From Alcaligenaceae bacterium (lineage in GTDB: Bacteria; Pseudomonadota; Gammaproteobacteria; Burkholderiales; Burkholderiaceae_B): 64,000 nt of DNA. The number at the start of each line of letters is the position of its first letter. Position 1 is the first letter of the stretch. Positions 36,143 to 48,462 of this stretch are shown here, piece by piece. Under the pieces are notes generated by a model that was given only the letters and a program-made list of their open reading frames with translations, made no database searches and was not told the DNA's origin. The stretch covers positions 160,748 to 224,747 of the forward strand of contig JACCEN010000009.1 of the NCBI GenBank assembly GCA_013416435.1, given 5' to 3'. A program made the position numbers and the translations under genes.

Positions 36143-36357
36143 AGCTTGGCGTATAGGGGCATCGGGCTAGTCGTAGGCGGTGCTGGCCGTCGGCCATCAC
36201 TTCCCGGTTCTGGCCCGGCTCCAGGGCGGCCGGGAAACTCGTGCGCTCGGGCCAGTGGCCCGAAAGCGCGCACTCACACAGCCCCGGCCTTGCCTCCCTG
36301 GAGCCGGGCCAGAACCGGCGCCTCCGAAAACCGCCCTCAGCCCCTATATGCCAAGCT
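36143..36357. repeat. Nested ~215 bp imperfect palindrome (left)
   Basis: Outer arms 36143-36160 and 36340-36357 pair at 17 of 18 positions. Inner arms 36205-36226 and 36296-36317 pair perfectly over 22. The centre (36241-36273) is itself palindromic around CGGGCCAGTGGCCCG. As RNA or single-stranded DNA it would form a long cruciform-like structure. Confidence 0.85.
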
Positions 36358-36394
36358 GCCCTGCGCCTGCTCTGATTGGACGGCCCAGGGCTGA

Positions 36395-36424
36395 GGGGTC
36401 AGACCCCGCATGGGGTCTGACCCC
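36395..36424. repeat. Palindromic repeat between the two large palindromes
   Basis: A full 30 bp copy (centre GCAT) lies in the middle of the compound element. Confidence 0.95.
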
Positions 36425-36455
36425 ATGACATCGCCACAGCCCAAGTAGCTGTGAG

Positions 36456-36681
36456 GCCTGCCAGCGGCTTATGGGGTGAGGAGGGCGACTTTCGGGCACC
36501 GCCGGCCAAGGCCAGGATGGCGGGGGAGCAAGGACGCAACTGTTTGAGCCCACGCTTTCGGGCCACTGGCCCGAGTGGGCGAGTTTTGCGTCCGCCCCGA
36601 CAGCCTGGCCTTGGACGGGAAGTCCTGCGCCAGCAGGACCGGTGCACGGGAGCACGACTGCCCCATAAGCCGTTGGCAGGC
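36456..36681. repeat. Nested ~225 bp imperfect palindrome (right)
   Basis: Outer arms 36456-36476 and 36661-36681 pair at 20 of 21 positions. Inner arms near 36506-36542 and 36581-36614 pair imperfectly (CCAAGGCCAGG shared). The centre 36548-36580 has CGGGCCACTGGCCCG. The 22-base core at 36553-36574 is an exact inverted copy of 36247-36268 in the left palindrome, although the flanking arms differ. Confidence 0.85.
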
Positions 36682-36813
36682 CGCGCTAGATACTAAAAAC
36701 AAATGACGCAAGCCGTGCCGGATCAAGCAGATACAGGTTCCGCCACTTCTTAAAGTAGTGCCATTGGGGTCTGACGAAACTGACCCGATGATCGGTCTGT
36801 CCCCTCAGTAAGC

Positions 36814-36845
36814 CGGGTCATACCCCGAATGGAGTCCGACCCCCG
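36814..36845. repeat. Degenerate palindromic repeat before metH
   Basis: CGGGTCATACCCCG followed by GGAGTCCGACCCCCG is a mutated version of the 30 bp repeat. The rest of 36776-36888 shows no gene or clear promoter. Confidence 0.6.
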
Positions 36846-36888
36846 GGAAGTCTTACAATGGAGGCCTTGTTCATCGTCAGGTAGCCCC

Positions 36889-40662
<3,774 letters not shown>

Positions 40663-40678
40663 GCCACCTAGCCTGACC

Positions 40679-41455
40679 ATGCAGAACCGGCGCAAGGCAC
40701 TGGGCGATTTCCTGAGGCAGGCGCGGGCCCGCGTCACGCCCGAGTCCCTGGGCCTGCCGGCGGGCAGCCGCCGCCGGACGCCGGGGTTGCGCCGAGAGGA
40801 AGTCGCCCAGCTGTGCGGCATCAGCGCCACCTGGTATACCTGGATCGAACAAGGGCGCGATGTGTCGGTGTCTCCGGCGGTGCTGGGCAGGCTGGCGTCC
40901 GTACTGAACCTGGCGCGCGCCGAGCGCCACTATCTTTTCAGCATGGCGGACTGCGCCGATCCCGATCACGATTCCGATGCGGTGCTGCCCTTGCCGTCCC
41001 GGCTGGCGGATTGCGTCCACAGCATCACCGCGCCCGCCTATATCCTGGATCGTTGCTGGAATGTGCTGGCGCGCAACGATGCCTTGCTTCACCTTTTCGA
41101 TGGCTGGCCCGATCGCGACGCTTCCCCGAATCTGTTGCGCTACATCTTCCTGGATCCGGCCGCCCGCAGCCTGGTCGTGGACTGGGAACAGCGCGCCAGC
41201 CGCGTGGTTGCCGAATTCCGGGCAGATGCGGGCACGCATGCCGACGAGCCCGACGTGCGCGCCGTGCTCGACGAGCTGCAACAGTCCAGCACCGTGTTCG
41301 CGCATTGGTGGATCCGCCACACGGTGGTGGATCGGGAAGGCGGCCTGCGGGAATTCAATCATCCCTCCGATGGCATCCTGCTGTACCAGCAGATCACCTT
41401 CCGGCTGGCGACACGGCCGGACTGCAAGCTGGTGATGCTGCTGGAGGATGAGTGA
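40679..41455 (+). CDS. XRE-family regulator with MmyB-like ligand domain
   Basis: 258 residues. N-terminal helix-turn-helix (~5-75; FLRQARARVTPESLGL, GLRREEVAQLCGISATWYTWIEQGRDVSVSPAVLGRLASVL) followed by the MmyB-like PAS-related domain (~90-250; ILDRCWNVLARNDALLHLF, SLVVDWEQRASRVVAEFRAD, DGILLYQQITFRL). Such proteins are transcription regulators whose ligand is generally unknown, possibly fatty acids. It follows metH by 16 bases and converges on an MFS exporter it could control. ATG 40679 places the HTH at the usual distance from the start. Confidence 0.9.
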   Translation: MQNRRKALGDFLRQARARVTPESLGLPAGSRRRTPGLRREEVAQLCGISATWYTWIEQGRDVSVSPAVLGRLASVLNLARAERHYLFSMADCADPDHDSDAVLPLPSRLADCVHSITAPAYILDRCWNVLARNDALLHLFDGWPDRDASPNLLRYIFLDPAARSLVVDWEQRASRVVAEFRADAGTHADEPDVRAVLDELQQSSTVFAHWWIRHTVVDREGGLREFNHPSDGILLYQQITFRLATRPDCKLVMLLEDE

Positions 41456-41487
41456 GGGGGGCAGACCCCGGAGCCTCCGAGAATTGA

Positions 41488-41564
41488 GGGGTCAGACCCC
41501 GTACGGGGTCTGACCCCATGATCCCAGCGCAAACGGGGTCAGACCCCGCATGGGGTCTGACCCC
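41488..41564. repeat. Two palindromic repeats between convergent XRE and MFS genes
   Basis: Full copies at 41488-41517 (centre GTAC) and 41535-41564 (centre GCAT), with a worn half (GGGGGCAGACCCC) at 41457-41469 immediately after the XRE stop. Together they fill the convergent gap. Confidence 0.95.
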
Positions 41565-41573
41565 TCGAACCGC

Positions 41574-43010
41574 TTACCGGTTCTTGCGCAAGTTCGCGCC
41601 CGCGCCGGGATCCAGCTTCATGAACGAAAAGACCGAGCTGGCGGTGATCAGGCCGATCACGACGAAGCCCCACATGATGTCGATCAGGTCGAGTTCCGCG
41701 CCGCCGCGCCAGCTCATGCTCAGGTTGAGCGTCACGGCGGCGCAGGCCACGCCCACGCTGATGCCCAGCTGCTGGGCCGTGGCCGAGAAGCTGCTGGCCC
41801 GGCTCATCTGCGCCGAGCACAGGTCGGCGTAAGCCAGCGTGTTGACGGCCGTGAACTGCAGCGACCGGAAGAAGCCGCCGATGACCAGCACGACCGCCAT
41901 GAGCCAGACCGGCGTGTCCGCCCGGAACAGCGCGCAAAGGGCCACGAACACGGCGGTCAGCAAGGCGTTGACGACCAGGACTCTCTTGAAGCCCATGCGG
42001 TCGATGACCGGCGCCGCCGCGAGCTTCATCAATAGCGCCCCGCCGGCGCTGGTGAACGTGATCATGCCCGCGGCGAAAGGCGACAGGCCGAATCCCACCT
42101 GCAGCATGATGGCCAGCAGAAAAGGCGTCGCACCCACCGCGAAGCGGCACAGATTGCCGCCCAGCGTGGAAATGGCGAAGGTGGGCGTGCGCAACAAGGA
42201 CAGGTCTATGATGGGGTGTTCGGCCCGGCGTGCGTGGCGGACATACAGAAAGGCGCAAGCGACGCCGATGATGATCAGGCCGACCAGTTGAAGCGGCGGC
42301 AGGGCCCGGTGGCCGATGGCCTCGAATCCCGATACCAGGGCGGCAATGCTGATGGCGCTCAGGAGGAAGCCCGGCCAGTCCAGCTTGTGCGGCGCGACGG
42401 GATAGTCATCGCTGATGTAGCGCAGGATCAGGAAAATGCCCGCGATGCCTACCGGCACATTGATCAGGAAGATCCAATGCCAGGAAAAGTAGGTCACCAG
42501 GAAGCCGCCCAGCGGCGGACCGATGATGGGGCCGAACAGCGCCGGCATGGAAAGAAAGGACATGGCCTTGAGCAAGTCCTTCTTGGGAATCTTCCGAAGC
42601 AGGATGATGCGGCCCACGGGCACCATCATGGCGCCGGCCAGGCCCTGGACCACCCGGGAGACGATCAGCTGGGTCAGGGACTCCGACAGGGCACAGGTGA
42701 TCGAACTGAGTGTGAACAGCGCGACGGCCGCCAGGAATACCCGCCTGGATCCGAAACGGTCGGCCGCCCATCCGCTGACCGGCACGAACACCGCCACGGC
42801 CAGCAGGTAGCTGGTGATGGCAACGTTCATGCGCACGACACTGGTGTCCAGGGCTTCGGCCATGGCCGGCAGGGCGGTGGCGACGACGGTCGAGTCCAGC
42901 ATCTGCATGAACAGGGCGCATCCCACGATGAACGGTATCATGCGTACCGCCTGTTTTTCGTGATGGGAAAGCGGAGGTTCTTCGGGCGTTGCGGGTGTCT
43001 CGGTCGGCAT
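41574..43010 (-). CDS. MFS multidrug transporter, DHA2 (EmrB/QacA-like) family
   Basis: 478 residues, very hydrophobic, with about 13-14 predicted helices. Family motifs: MQMLDSTVVATALPAMAEAL in helix 1 (motif D1), WAADRFGSRRVF (motif A loop), RVVQGLAGAMMVPVGRIIL (motif B) and GPIIGPPLGGFLVTYFSWHWIFLINVPVG (motif C of drug/H+ antiporters). It probably exports a toxic or signalling compound using the proton gradient. It is transcribed alone, convergent with the XRE regulator. Confidence 0.92.
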   Translation of the reverse strand: MPTETPATPEEPPLSHHEKQAVRMIPFIVGCALFMQMLDSTVVATALPAMAEALDTSVVRMNVAITSYLLAVAVFVPVSGWAADRFGSRRVFLAAVALFTLSSITCALSESLTQLIVSRVVQGLAGAMMVPVGRIILLRKIPKKDLLKAMSFLSMPALFGPIIGPPLGGFLVTYFSWHWIFLINVPVGIAGIFLILRYISDDYPVAPHKLDWPGFLLSAISIAALVSGFEAIGHRALPPLQLVGLIIIGVACAFLYVRHARRAEHPIIDLSLLRTPTFAISTLGGNLCRFAVGATPFLLAIMLQVGFGLSPFAAGMITFTSAGGALLMKLAAAPVIDRMGFKRVLVVNALLTAVFVALCALFRADTPVWLMAVVLVIGGFFRSLQFTAVNTLAYADLCSAQMSRASSFSATAQQLGISVGVACAAVTLNLSMSWRGGAELDLIDIMWGFVVIGLITASSVFSFMKLDPGAGANLRKNR

Positions 43011-43086
43011 CAGGGCTTTTTATTGCGCGGGAGTGAAGTAAACTTCACTTTTATCGGTCAATCTTTTGCAGTGGCAAAGACGCATT

Positions 43087-43275
43087 ATGGCAAAGAATTA
43101 CGAGTCGGAAATCACTCAATTCATCAAAAAGTACAAGGCGGAACATCCTGACACCGAAGCGCGCCAGCGCGAAGGACGCAGCCGCCTGTGGGACAAGCAG
43201 CTCGATCCCGAATACCAGGAAGGCTTCCGGGCCGGGCGGGTTCCGCAGAAGCCCTATGTCTACCAGACGGACTGA
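43087..43275 (+). CDS. DUF3460 family small protein
   Basis: 62 residues, highly charged: KNYESEITQFIKKYKAEHPDTEARQREGR, then LWDKQLDPEYQEGFRAG and an end PYVYQTD. This matches the DUF3460 family, which in Burkholderiales commonly sits before scpA and panC. Function is unknown. ATG 43087 is preferred to the in-frame ATG 43066 because the family begins MAK-YESEIT. Confidence 0.88.
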   Translation: MAKNYESEITQFIKKYKAEHPDTEARQREGRSRLWDKQLDPEYQEGFRAGRVPQKPYVYQTD

Positions 43276-43284
43276 CGTTTCCGC

Positions 43285-44163
43285 ATGTCCGCTTCGCGGG
43301 GCTCCGCCGGCGAATTGAACGCGCTCGTCGATCCGCCCATAGACAGCACGCCCGATGTCGTCGACAGCGTGGCATTGGCGCGCCTGTATGGCGAGCCCTT
43401 GTTCGCCATACCTCAGGATCTCTACATTCCGCCGGACGCGCTCGAAGTCTTCCTGGAAACCTTCGAAGGGCCACTGGATCTCCTGCTCTATCTCATCCGC
43501 AAGCAGAATTTCAACGTGCTCGACATCCCCATGGCGGAGGTCACCCAGCAGTATCTGTCGTATGTCGAACAGATCCGCAAGCATAATCTCGAACTTGCGG
43601 GGGAATACCTTCTCATGGCGGCGATGCTCATCGAGATCAAGTCGCGCATGCTGTTGCCCGTCAAGAAAACCGACACGGGCGAAGAGCCCGACGATCCGCG
43701 GGCCGAGCTGGTCAGGCGGCTGCTCGAATACGAGCAAATGAAGCTCGCGGCCCGGAAGCTCGATGCCCTGCCGCAGCTGGGCCGCGACTTCCAGCGCTCC
43801 CATGCCCTGATGGACCTCACCATCGAACACGCCTTGCCGGAAGTCTGCCCCGAGGACTTGCGCAGTGCCTGGCTGGACATCATGCGCCGCGCGCGCCTGA
43901 ATGCCCATCACCGGATCACGCGCGAACAATTGTCGGTCCGCGACCACATGAGCCAGATCCTGCGCCGCCTCAGCGACGTCCGCTACATGGAATTCACCGA
44001 ACTGTTCATCGAGCGCATCCAGCAGGGCGACGGCGCGCCCATCGTGGTCGTCCATTTCCTGGCCATGCTGGAGCTCGCCCGCGAATCCTTGCTCGAGATC
44101 ACGCAAGCAGAGCCATACGCGCCTATTTACGTACGCTTATCCTACACAAGAGCCGACACCTGA
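43285..44163 (+). CDS. scpA: Segregation and condensation protein A
   Basis: 292 residues. Core kleisin signature is FEGPLDLLLYLIRKQNFNVLDIPMAEVTQQYLSYVE; the middle has EYLLMAAMLIEIKSRMLLPV; the C-terminal winged helix includes FTELFIERIQQGDGAPIVVVHFLAMLEL. It bridges SMC heads in the chromosome condensin complex with ScpB. The N-terminal ~50 residues are an extension typical of betaproteobacteria. scpB and smc are not in the window. It follows DUF3460 by 9 bases. Confidence 0.95.
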   Translation: MSASRGSAGELNALVDPPIDSTPDVVDSVALARLYGEPLFAIPQDLYIPPDALEVFLETFEGPLDLLLYLIRKQNFNVLDIPMAEVTQQYLSYVEQIRKHNLELAGEYLLMAAMLIEIKSRMLLPVKKTDTGEEPDDPRAELVRRLLEYEQMKLAARKLDALPQLGRDFQRSHALMDLTIEHALPEVCPEDLRSAWLDIMRRARLNAHHRITREQLSVRDHMSQILRRLSDVRYMEFTELFIERIQQGDGAPIVVVHFLAMLELARESLLEITQAEPYAPIYVRLSYTRADT

Positions 44164-45048
<885 letters not shown>

Positions 45049-45115
45049 CAGGAGATTTGCACCCCCGTCTATGACAGAATGGCCTCCGAAATAACAAGGA
45101 TACGAGGAGACAATC

Positions 45116-45346
45116 ATGGGGCCACCACACCAGCCTGAAGTTTCGCCGTTCTCGGTTCTCACGCCACGCGAGCGCGACGTCATGGACTACGTGGCGCGCG
45201 GCAAGCCCAATAAGATCATCGCGGCCGAACTGGGCGTTTCACAGCGTACGGTCGAAGCCCACCGCGCTCGCATCTTCCAAAAAATGCAAGTCAGGAACGC
45301 GGTCGAACTGGCTCACCGCGTTTTATCAAGCGGGCGGTTCAGCTAG
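45116..45346 (+). CDS. Stand-alone LuxR-type HTH protein
   Basis: 76 residues, almost only a LuxR/FixJ-type DNA-binding domain: FSVLTPRERDVMDYVARGKPNKIIAAELGVSQRTVEAHRARIFQKMQVRNAVELAHRVL. The sequence is closest in style to the output half of FixJ-class response regulators, but no receiver domain precedes it. GAGGAG lies 8 bases upstream of the ATG, so it is a genuine short gene. Its last 8 bases overlap the convergent lipoprotein gene. Confidence 0.85.
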   Translation: MGPPHQPEVSPFSVLTPRERDVMDYVARGKPNKIIAAELGVSQRTVEAHRARIFQKMQVRNAVELAHRVLSSGRFS

Positions 45347-46007
45347 GCTGCGCGGTATCGGCCAGGCTGCAATTCAGCGGTTCGCTCGACAATTCATCAA
45401 TGCCGTCGATATCGGCTTGACGGGTCAGGCGGTGTTCCACCAGCGGCTGCACATCGTCGAGCGTGACGATACGCAGCACGTTGTCATTGACGAAGCTGAG
45501 GCTGGCTTTGCTGGCTTGCTTGTTCTTCAGCATCAGCACAATGCGCAGCGGATCCGTTCCCGTGACATCCCAGCATCCTTGCTGGGTCAGGGGTTTTTGT
45601 TCCGCGGAACCCAGCAATGCGGTTCGTGCCCGCCATTCTCCACCGGGTGCAAGGGTCAAGGTAATGCGTGCAGCCGAACACCCGCTGTTGCCCGATGGGC
45701 AAGGCACAGTGCCCAGGAAGGTCTTGGGTTCGGTCAGCGGCCTGGCTTTGCTTGTGGTGACGCGCTCTTGGGCGGCTTCCGGCTGGGCCTGTGCTTCCTG
45801 ACGCCCGAATCCCAGCTGTATCTGGGATGGCGCGCGCGCGCCGCTGCGGCCCTGGGCCTGGTTTTGCGCGTCGGAAAGCGTGCTTTCGCGCGGTACATCG
45901 TAATAGCCCGGGCGGCTTTGCTGTGCGCAGCCCGCCAAGCCGACGGCAAGCAGCATGGCGCCCAGGGGTTTCAAATAAACGGTGCGTAAATGAAGGGGGC
46001 TGGGCAT
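45339..46007 (-). CDS. NlpE-like lipoprotein
   Basis: 222 residues. Lipoprotein signal with lipobox LAGC (Cys 27), a Gln/Arg/Ala-rich linker (~35-85), and a C-terminal small beta-barrel resembling NlpE/META-type domains (FLGTVPCPSGNSGCSAARITLTLAPGGEWRAR, GCWDVTGTDPLRIVLML). NlpE-type proteins sense envelope or copper stress; here that role is only inferred. Four Cys in the domain could form disulfides. The start at 46007 places the lipobox at normal length; upstream in-frame starts make an over-long signal. Confidence 0.7.
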   Translation of the reverse strand: MPSPLHLRTVYLKPLGAMLLAVGLAGCAQQSRPGYYDVPRESTLSDAQNQAQGRSGARAPSQIQLGFGRQEAQAQPEAAQERVTTSKARPLTEPKTFLGTVPCPSGNSGCSAARITLTLAPGGEWRARTALLGSAEQKPLTQQGCWDVTGTDPLRIVLMLKNKQASKASLSFVNDNVLRIVTLDDVQPLVEHRLTRQADIDGIDELSSEPLNCSLADTAQPS

Positions 46008-46153
46008 GGCGATCTGGAAGTCCAAAAGACAATATACGAGCATTCTACGCATTAATTGTCCCGTCGGGAAACCTCTGGACAATGCGCATGCCGCATGTCT
46101 TTGCAGATCACGGCGGCCCGTCGCGCTGCACGCCTTTCCGGTGTGGCGCCGCA

Positions 46154-46894
46154 ATGGCTGACATGCCGATCGCCGTTCAAGGCGTGCTGCCGGCCCTCGC
46201 GGTCGGCGTGGGGGGCATGCTGGCGGGCCGCGCGTGCGCAGGGGTGATCTCCCGCTATGCCGGCCTGATCGAAAAGGGCCGGAACGTGGATCGCTCCACG
46301 CTCCATCTCGCCTTGTTTTCAGGCTTGGGCCCATCCCGGCATTTGGCGCCGGCTCGGCCGCGAAGCAAGCTCTTTTGCAGCCTGGCCATGGGGGCTGTGT
46401 TGTCGGCGCTGCATGGCCAGGCCGGCCTGGTTCCGGCGTTCTGGGTGCTTGCCTTGGCTGCGGCCATGCTGCTGCTGTTGGCCGGCATCGATATGCGCGT
46501 GTCCTTGTTGCCCGATGCCCTGACTCTGCCGCTCATGTGGCTGGGCTTGCTTGCTGCATGGGCCGGGCTCGGCATATCGCTGCATGACGCGTTTGCCGGC
46601 GTCGTTTCGGGTTTTCTTTTTCTGGCTGCGCTCGCGCACGGCTTTCGCTGGTTGCGCGGCCGGCAGGGTATTGGCGGGGGCGACATCAAACTGTTGGCCG
46701 CGCTTGGGGCATGGATCGGTTGGCAGGACCTGGCCTGGGTATTGCTCACGGCGTCCAGCCTGGGCATTGCCTACGCCATGCTGCGGCAACGCCGCCTTCT
46801 TCCACGCGGGGCCTATCCGTTCGGCCCGAGCCTGGCTTTGGGCGGAATGGCTGTTTTCATGCAGGGGACTGCGGTACATTCGTGGTTTTCATAG
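46154..46894 (+). CDS. Type IV prepilin peptidase-like protein (A24 family), short
   Basis: About 246 residues with several hydrophobic helices. The two catalytic Asp motifs of A24 peptidases are present: LLAGIDMRVSLLPDALTLPL and GIGGGDIKLLAALGAWIGW. The usual N-terminal methylase segment with CxxC pairs is missing; the equivalent region (YAGLIEKGRNVDRSTLHLALFSG) is not recognizable, so it may cleave leader peptides without methylating, or be partly degenerate. ATG 46154 is chosen as the first start before the hydrophobic N-terminus; 46082 and 46163 are alternatives. coaE follows by 14 bases, as in classical pilD-coaE loci. Confidence 0.82.
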   Translation: MADMPIAVQGVLPALAVGVGGMLAGRACAGVISRYAGLIEKGRNVDRSTLHLALFSGLGPSRHLAPARPRSKLFCSLAMGAVLSALHGQAGLVPAFWVLALAAAMLLLLAGIDMRVSLLPDALTLPLMWLGLLAAWAGLGISLHDAFAGVVSGFLFLAALAHGFRWLRGRQGIGGGDIKLLAALGAWIGWQDLAWVLLTASSLGIAYAMLRQRRLLPRGAYPFGPSLALGGMAVFMQGTAVHSWFS

Positions 46895-46908
46895 CAGAAG
46901 CGTGCCTT

Positions 46909-47520
46909 ATGTACAAAATCGGCCTCACGGGCGGCATCGGTTCCGGTAAAAGCCGGGTGGCCGACCTTCTCGCGGAATGGGGCGCGGCCGTCATCGACAC
47001 CGACGTCATCGCCCACGAACTCACCGCGCCCGGAGGCGCCGCCATCGAAACCATACGGCAGCATTTCGGCCCCGATGTCATTGCGCCCACCGGGGCTCTC
47101 GACCGCCAGGCCATGCGGGAACTCGTTTTCGAAAGCCCCGAAGCGCGGCAACAACTTGAATCCATTATTCACCCGATGATAAAGTCGGTGGTTCGGCAGC
47201 GTGCGGAAGACGCGCAGGGGTGCTATCTTGTCTTCGTGGTTCCCTTGCTGGTCGAGTCCGGGCAGTGGCGAAACCGGGTGGACCGCATATGCGTCGTCGA
47301 TTGCGACGAAGCCACCCAGATCGACCGCGTACGTGCGCGCAGCGGGCTGACGGAAGAAATTATTACGCGTATCATGTCAGCACAGGCCACGCGCCAGGAG
47401 CGCTTGGCCGTTGCCGACGATATAGTGCTCAACGATGCCCATACCAGCGTCGAACTGCTAATCGGCCGCACGCGGTCCTTGCACGAAAAATGGTGCAGGC
47501 TTGCGCAGCTGGCCGACTGA
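46909..47520 (+). CDS. coaE: Dephospho-CoA kinase
   Basis: 203 residues. P-loop IGLTGGIGSGKSRVADLLAEWG, then VIDTDVIAHELTAPGG, LESIIHPMIKSVV and VFVVPLLVESGQW, with the lid Arg region RARSGLTEEIITRIMSAQATRQERLAVAD. It performs the last step of coenzyme A synthesis. ATG 46909 begins exactly at the conserved N-terminus. zapD follows on the same strand, an arrangement common in proteobacteria. Confidence 0.97.
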   Translation: MYKIGLTGGIGSGKSRVADLLAEWGAAVIDTDVIAHELTAPGGAAIETIRQHFGPDVIAPTGALDRQAMRELVFESPEARQQLESIIHPMIKSVVRQRAEDAQGCYLVFVVPLLVESGQWRNRVDRICVVDCDEATQIDRVRARSGLTEEIITRIMSAQATRQERLAVADDIVLNDAHTSVELLIGRTRSLHEKWCRLAQLAD

Positions 47521-47600
47521 TCCGCTCAGGTAGGGGCCCCGGTGCCGTTCTGCAACCAGAGGGCGGGCGGTTCCTGGTCAATGAAAAGGTTTTTGGTCGC

Positions 47601-48353
47601 GTGATTCTTTATGAATATCCTTGCAATGAACGCGTGAGGTCTCTCTTAAGAGTCGAGCATCTGTTCGACCGGCTGTTTTTCTTCGCCAAAGGCGTCGATG
47701 TCCATCACCACCAGATATCGGTAGCCACCCTGTTCGATCTGCTCGACATCTGCGACCGCACCGATTTAAGGGGTTCCGTCCTTCAGGACCTGGAACGTCA
47801 GCGCGTTGCGCTCAGCGCGTTGCGGCAGCACCCGGGCGTCGATCCCAATACGCTGGACGCGATGCTGGCCCAGATCCAGGGTGCTTCCTCCGACCTCGGC
47901 GCGCAGGGCCGCATCGGGCAGGAACTCCGCGACAACGAATGGCTGGCCAGCCTGCGGGGCCGTATCGCAGTTCCCGGCGGGTCGTCCCAGGTCGACATGC
48001 CTTCTTATTTTTCCTGGCAGCTCAAACCGCCGGAACAGCGCTCCGTCGACCTCAAGCGCTGGATCACTCCGTTCATGCCCTTGTACAAGGGCCTGGCCCT
48101 TATCCTGCGCTTGCTTAGGGACTCCGGCGACGTCGTCGACGTCGTCGCCCGCCAAGGCGCCTACCAGGAAATGCTGGGCGGCAAGATTTTCCAGCTGCTG
48201 CGCGTCTGGGTCGACACCGCGCTCGCCATCTTCCCCGAAATGAGCGCCAACAAGTACGTGATCTGGGTGCGTTTTGCGGCCCAGGATCGCGAACTCAAGC
48301 CCCAGCCGGTAACCTCCGATGTCCCGTTCAAGCTGGCACGCTGCAATATCTGA
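47601..48353 (+). CDS. zapD: Cell division protein ZapD
   Basis: 250 residues. ZapD signatures are ILYEYPCNERVRSLLRVEHLFDRLFFF at the N-terminus, DRTDLRGSVLQDLERQR, SYFSWQLKPPEQRSVDLKRW and NKYVIWVRFA at the end. It cross-links FtsZ filaments. The GTG at 47601 begins the family N-terminus (MILYEYP), with AAAAGG about 11 bases upstream; no ATG is in frame nearby. It follows coaE by 80 bases. Confidence 0.93.
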   Translation: MILYEYPCNERVRSLLRVEHLFDRLFFFAKGVDVHHHQISVATLFDLLDICDRTDLRGSVLQDLERQRVALSALRQHPGVDPNTLDAMLAQIQGASSDLGAQGRIGQELRDNEWLASLRGRIAVPGGSSQVDMPSYFSWQLKPPEQRSVDLKRWITPFMPLYKGLALILRLLRDSGDVVDVVARQGAYQEMLGGKIFQLLRVWVDTALAIFPEMSANKYVIWVRFAAQDRELKPQPVTSDVPFKLARCNI

Positions 48354-48462
48354 ACCTTCTACACAGTTGTTGCGTTCCATTTCAAATTGATCTTTTCGGT
48401 GTGTGCCATGCCGTCGATAGGCGAAAATAGCGCCTGTTTCGTTCGACTCCGGAGATCACAGC

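Larger units (their letters stand above)
36081..36775. mobile_element. Compound palindromic element with terminal inverted repeats (MITE-like, non-coding)
   Basis: The ends are inverted repeats: 36081-36107 and 36749-36775 match at 24 of 27 positions when one is reverse-complemented. Each has a half of the GGGGTCAGACC repeat outside and AATGGCACTAC..TTAAG inside. Between them are two large imperfect palindromes with a full 30 bp repeat in the middle. No convincing ORF is present. This organization is what a non-autonomous transposon or a repeat-associated element would look like; no transposase or target-site duplication was seen. Confidence 0.6.

Noticed and set aside
36829..36888. Extra 20 residues at the MetH N-terminus from ATG 36829
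   Set aside because: Those codons come from a degenerate palindromic repeat and do not resemble MetH; the GTG at 36889 has a ribosome site and the family start.
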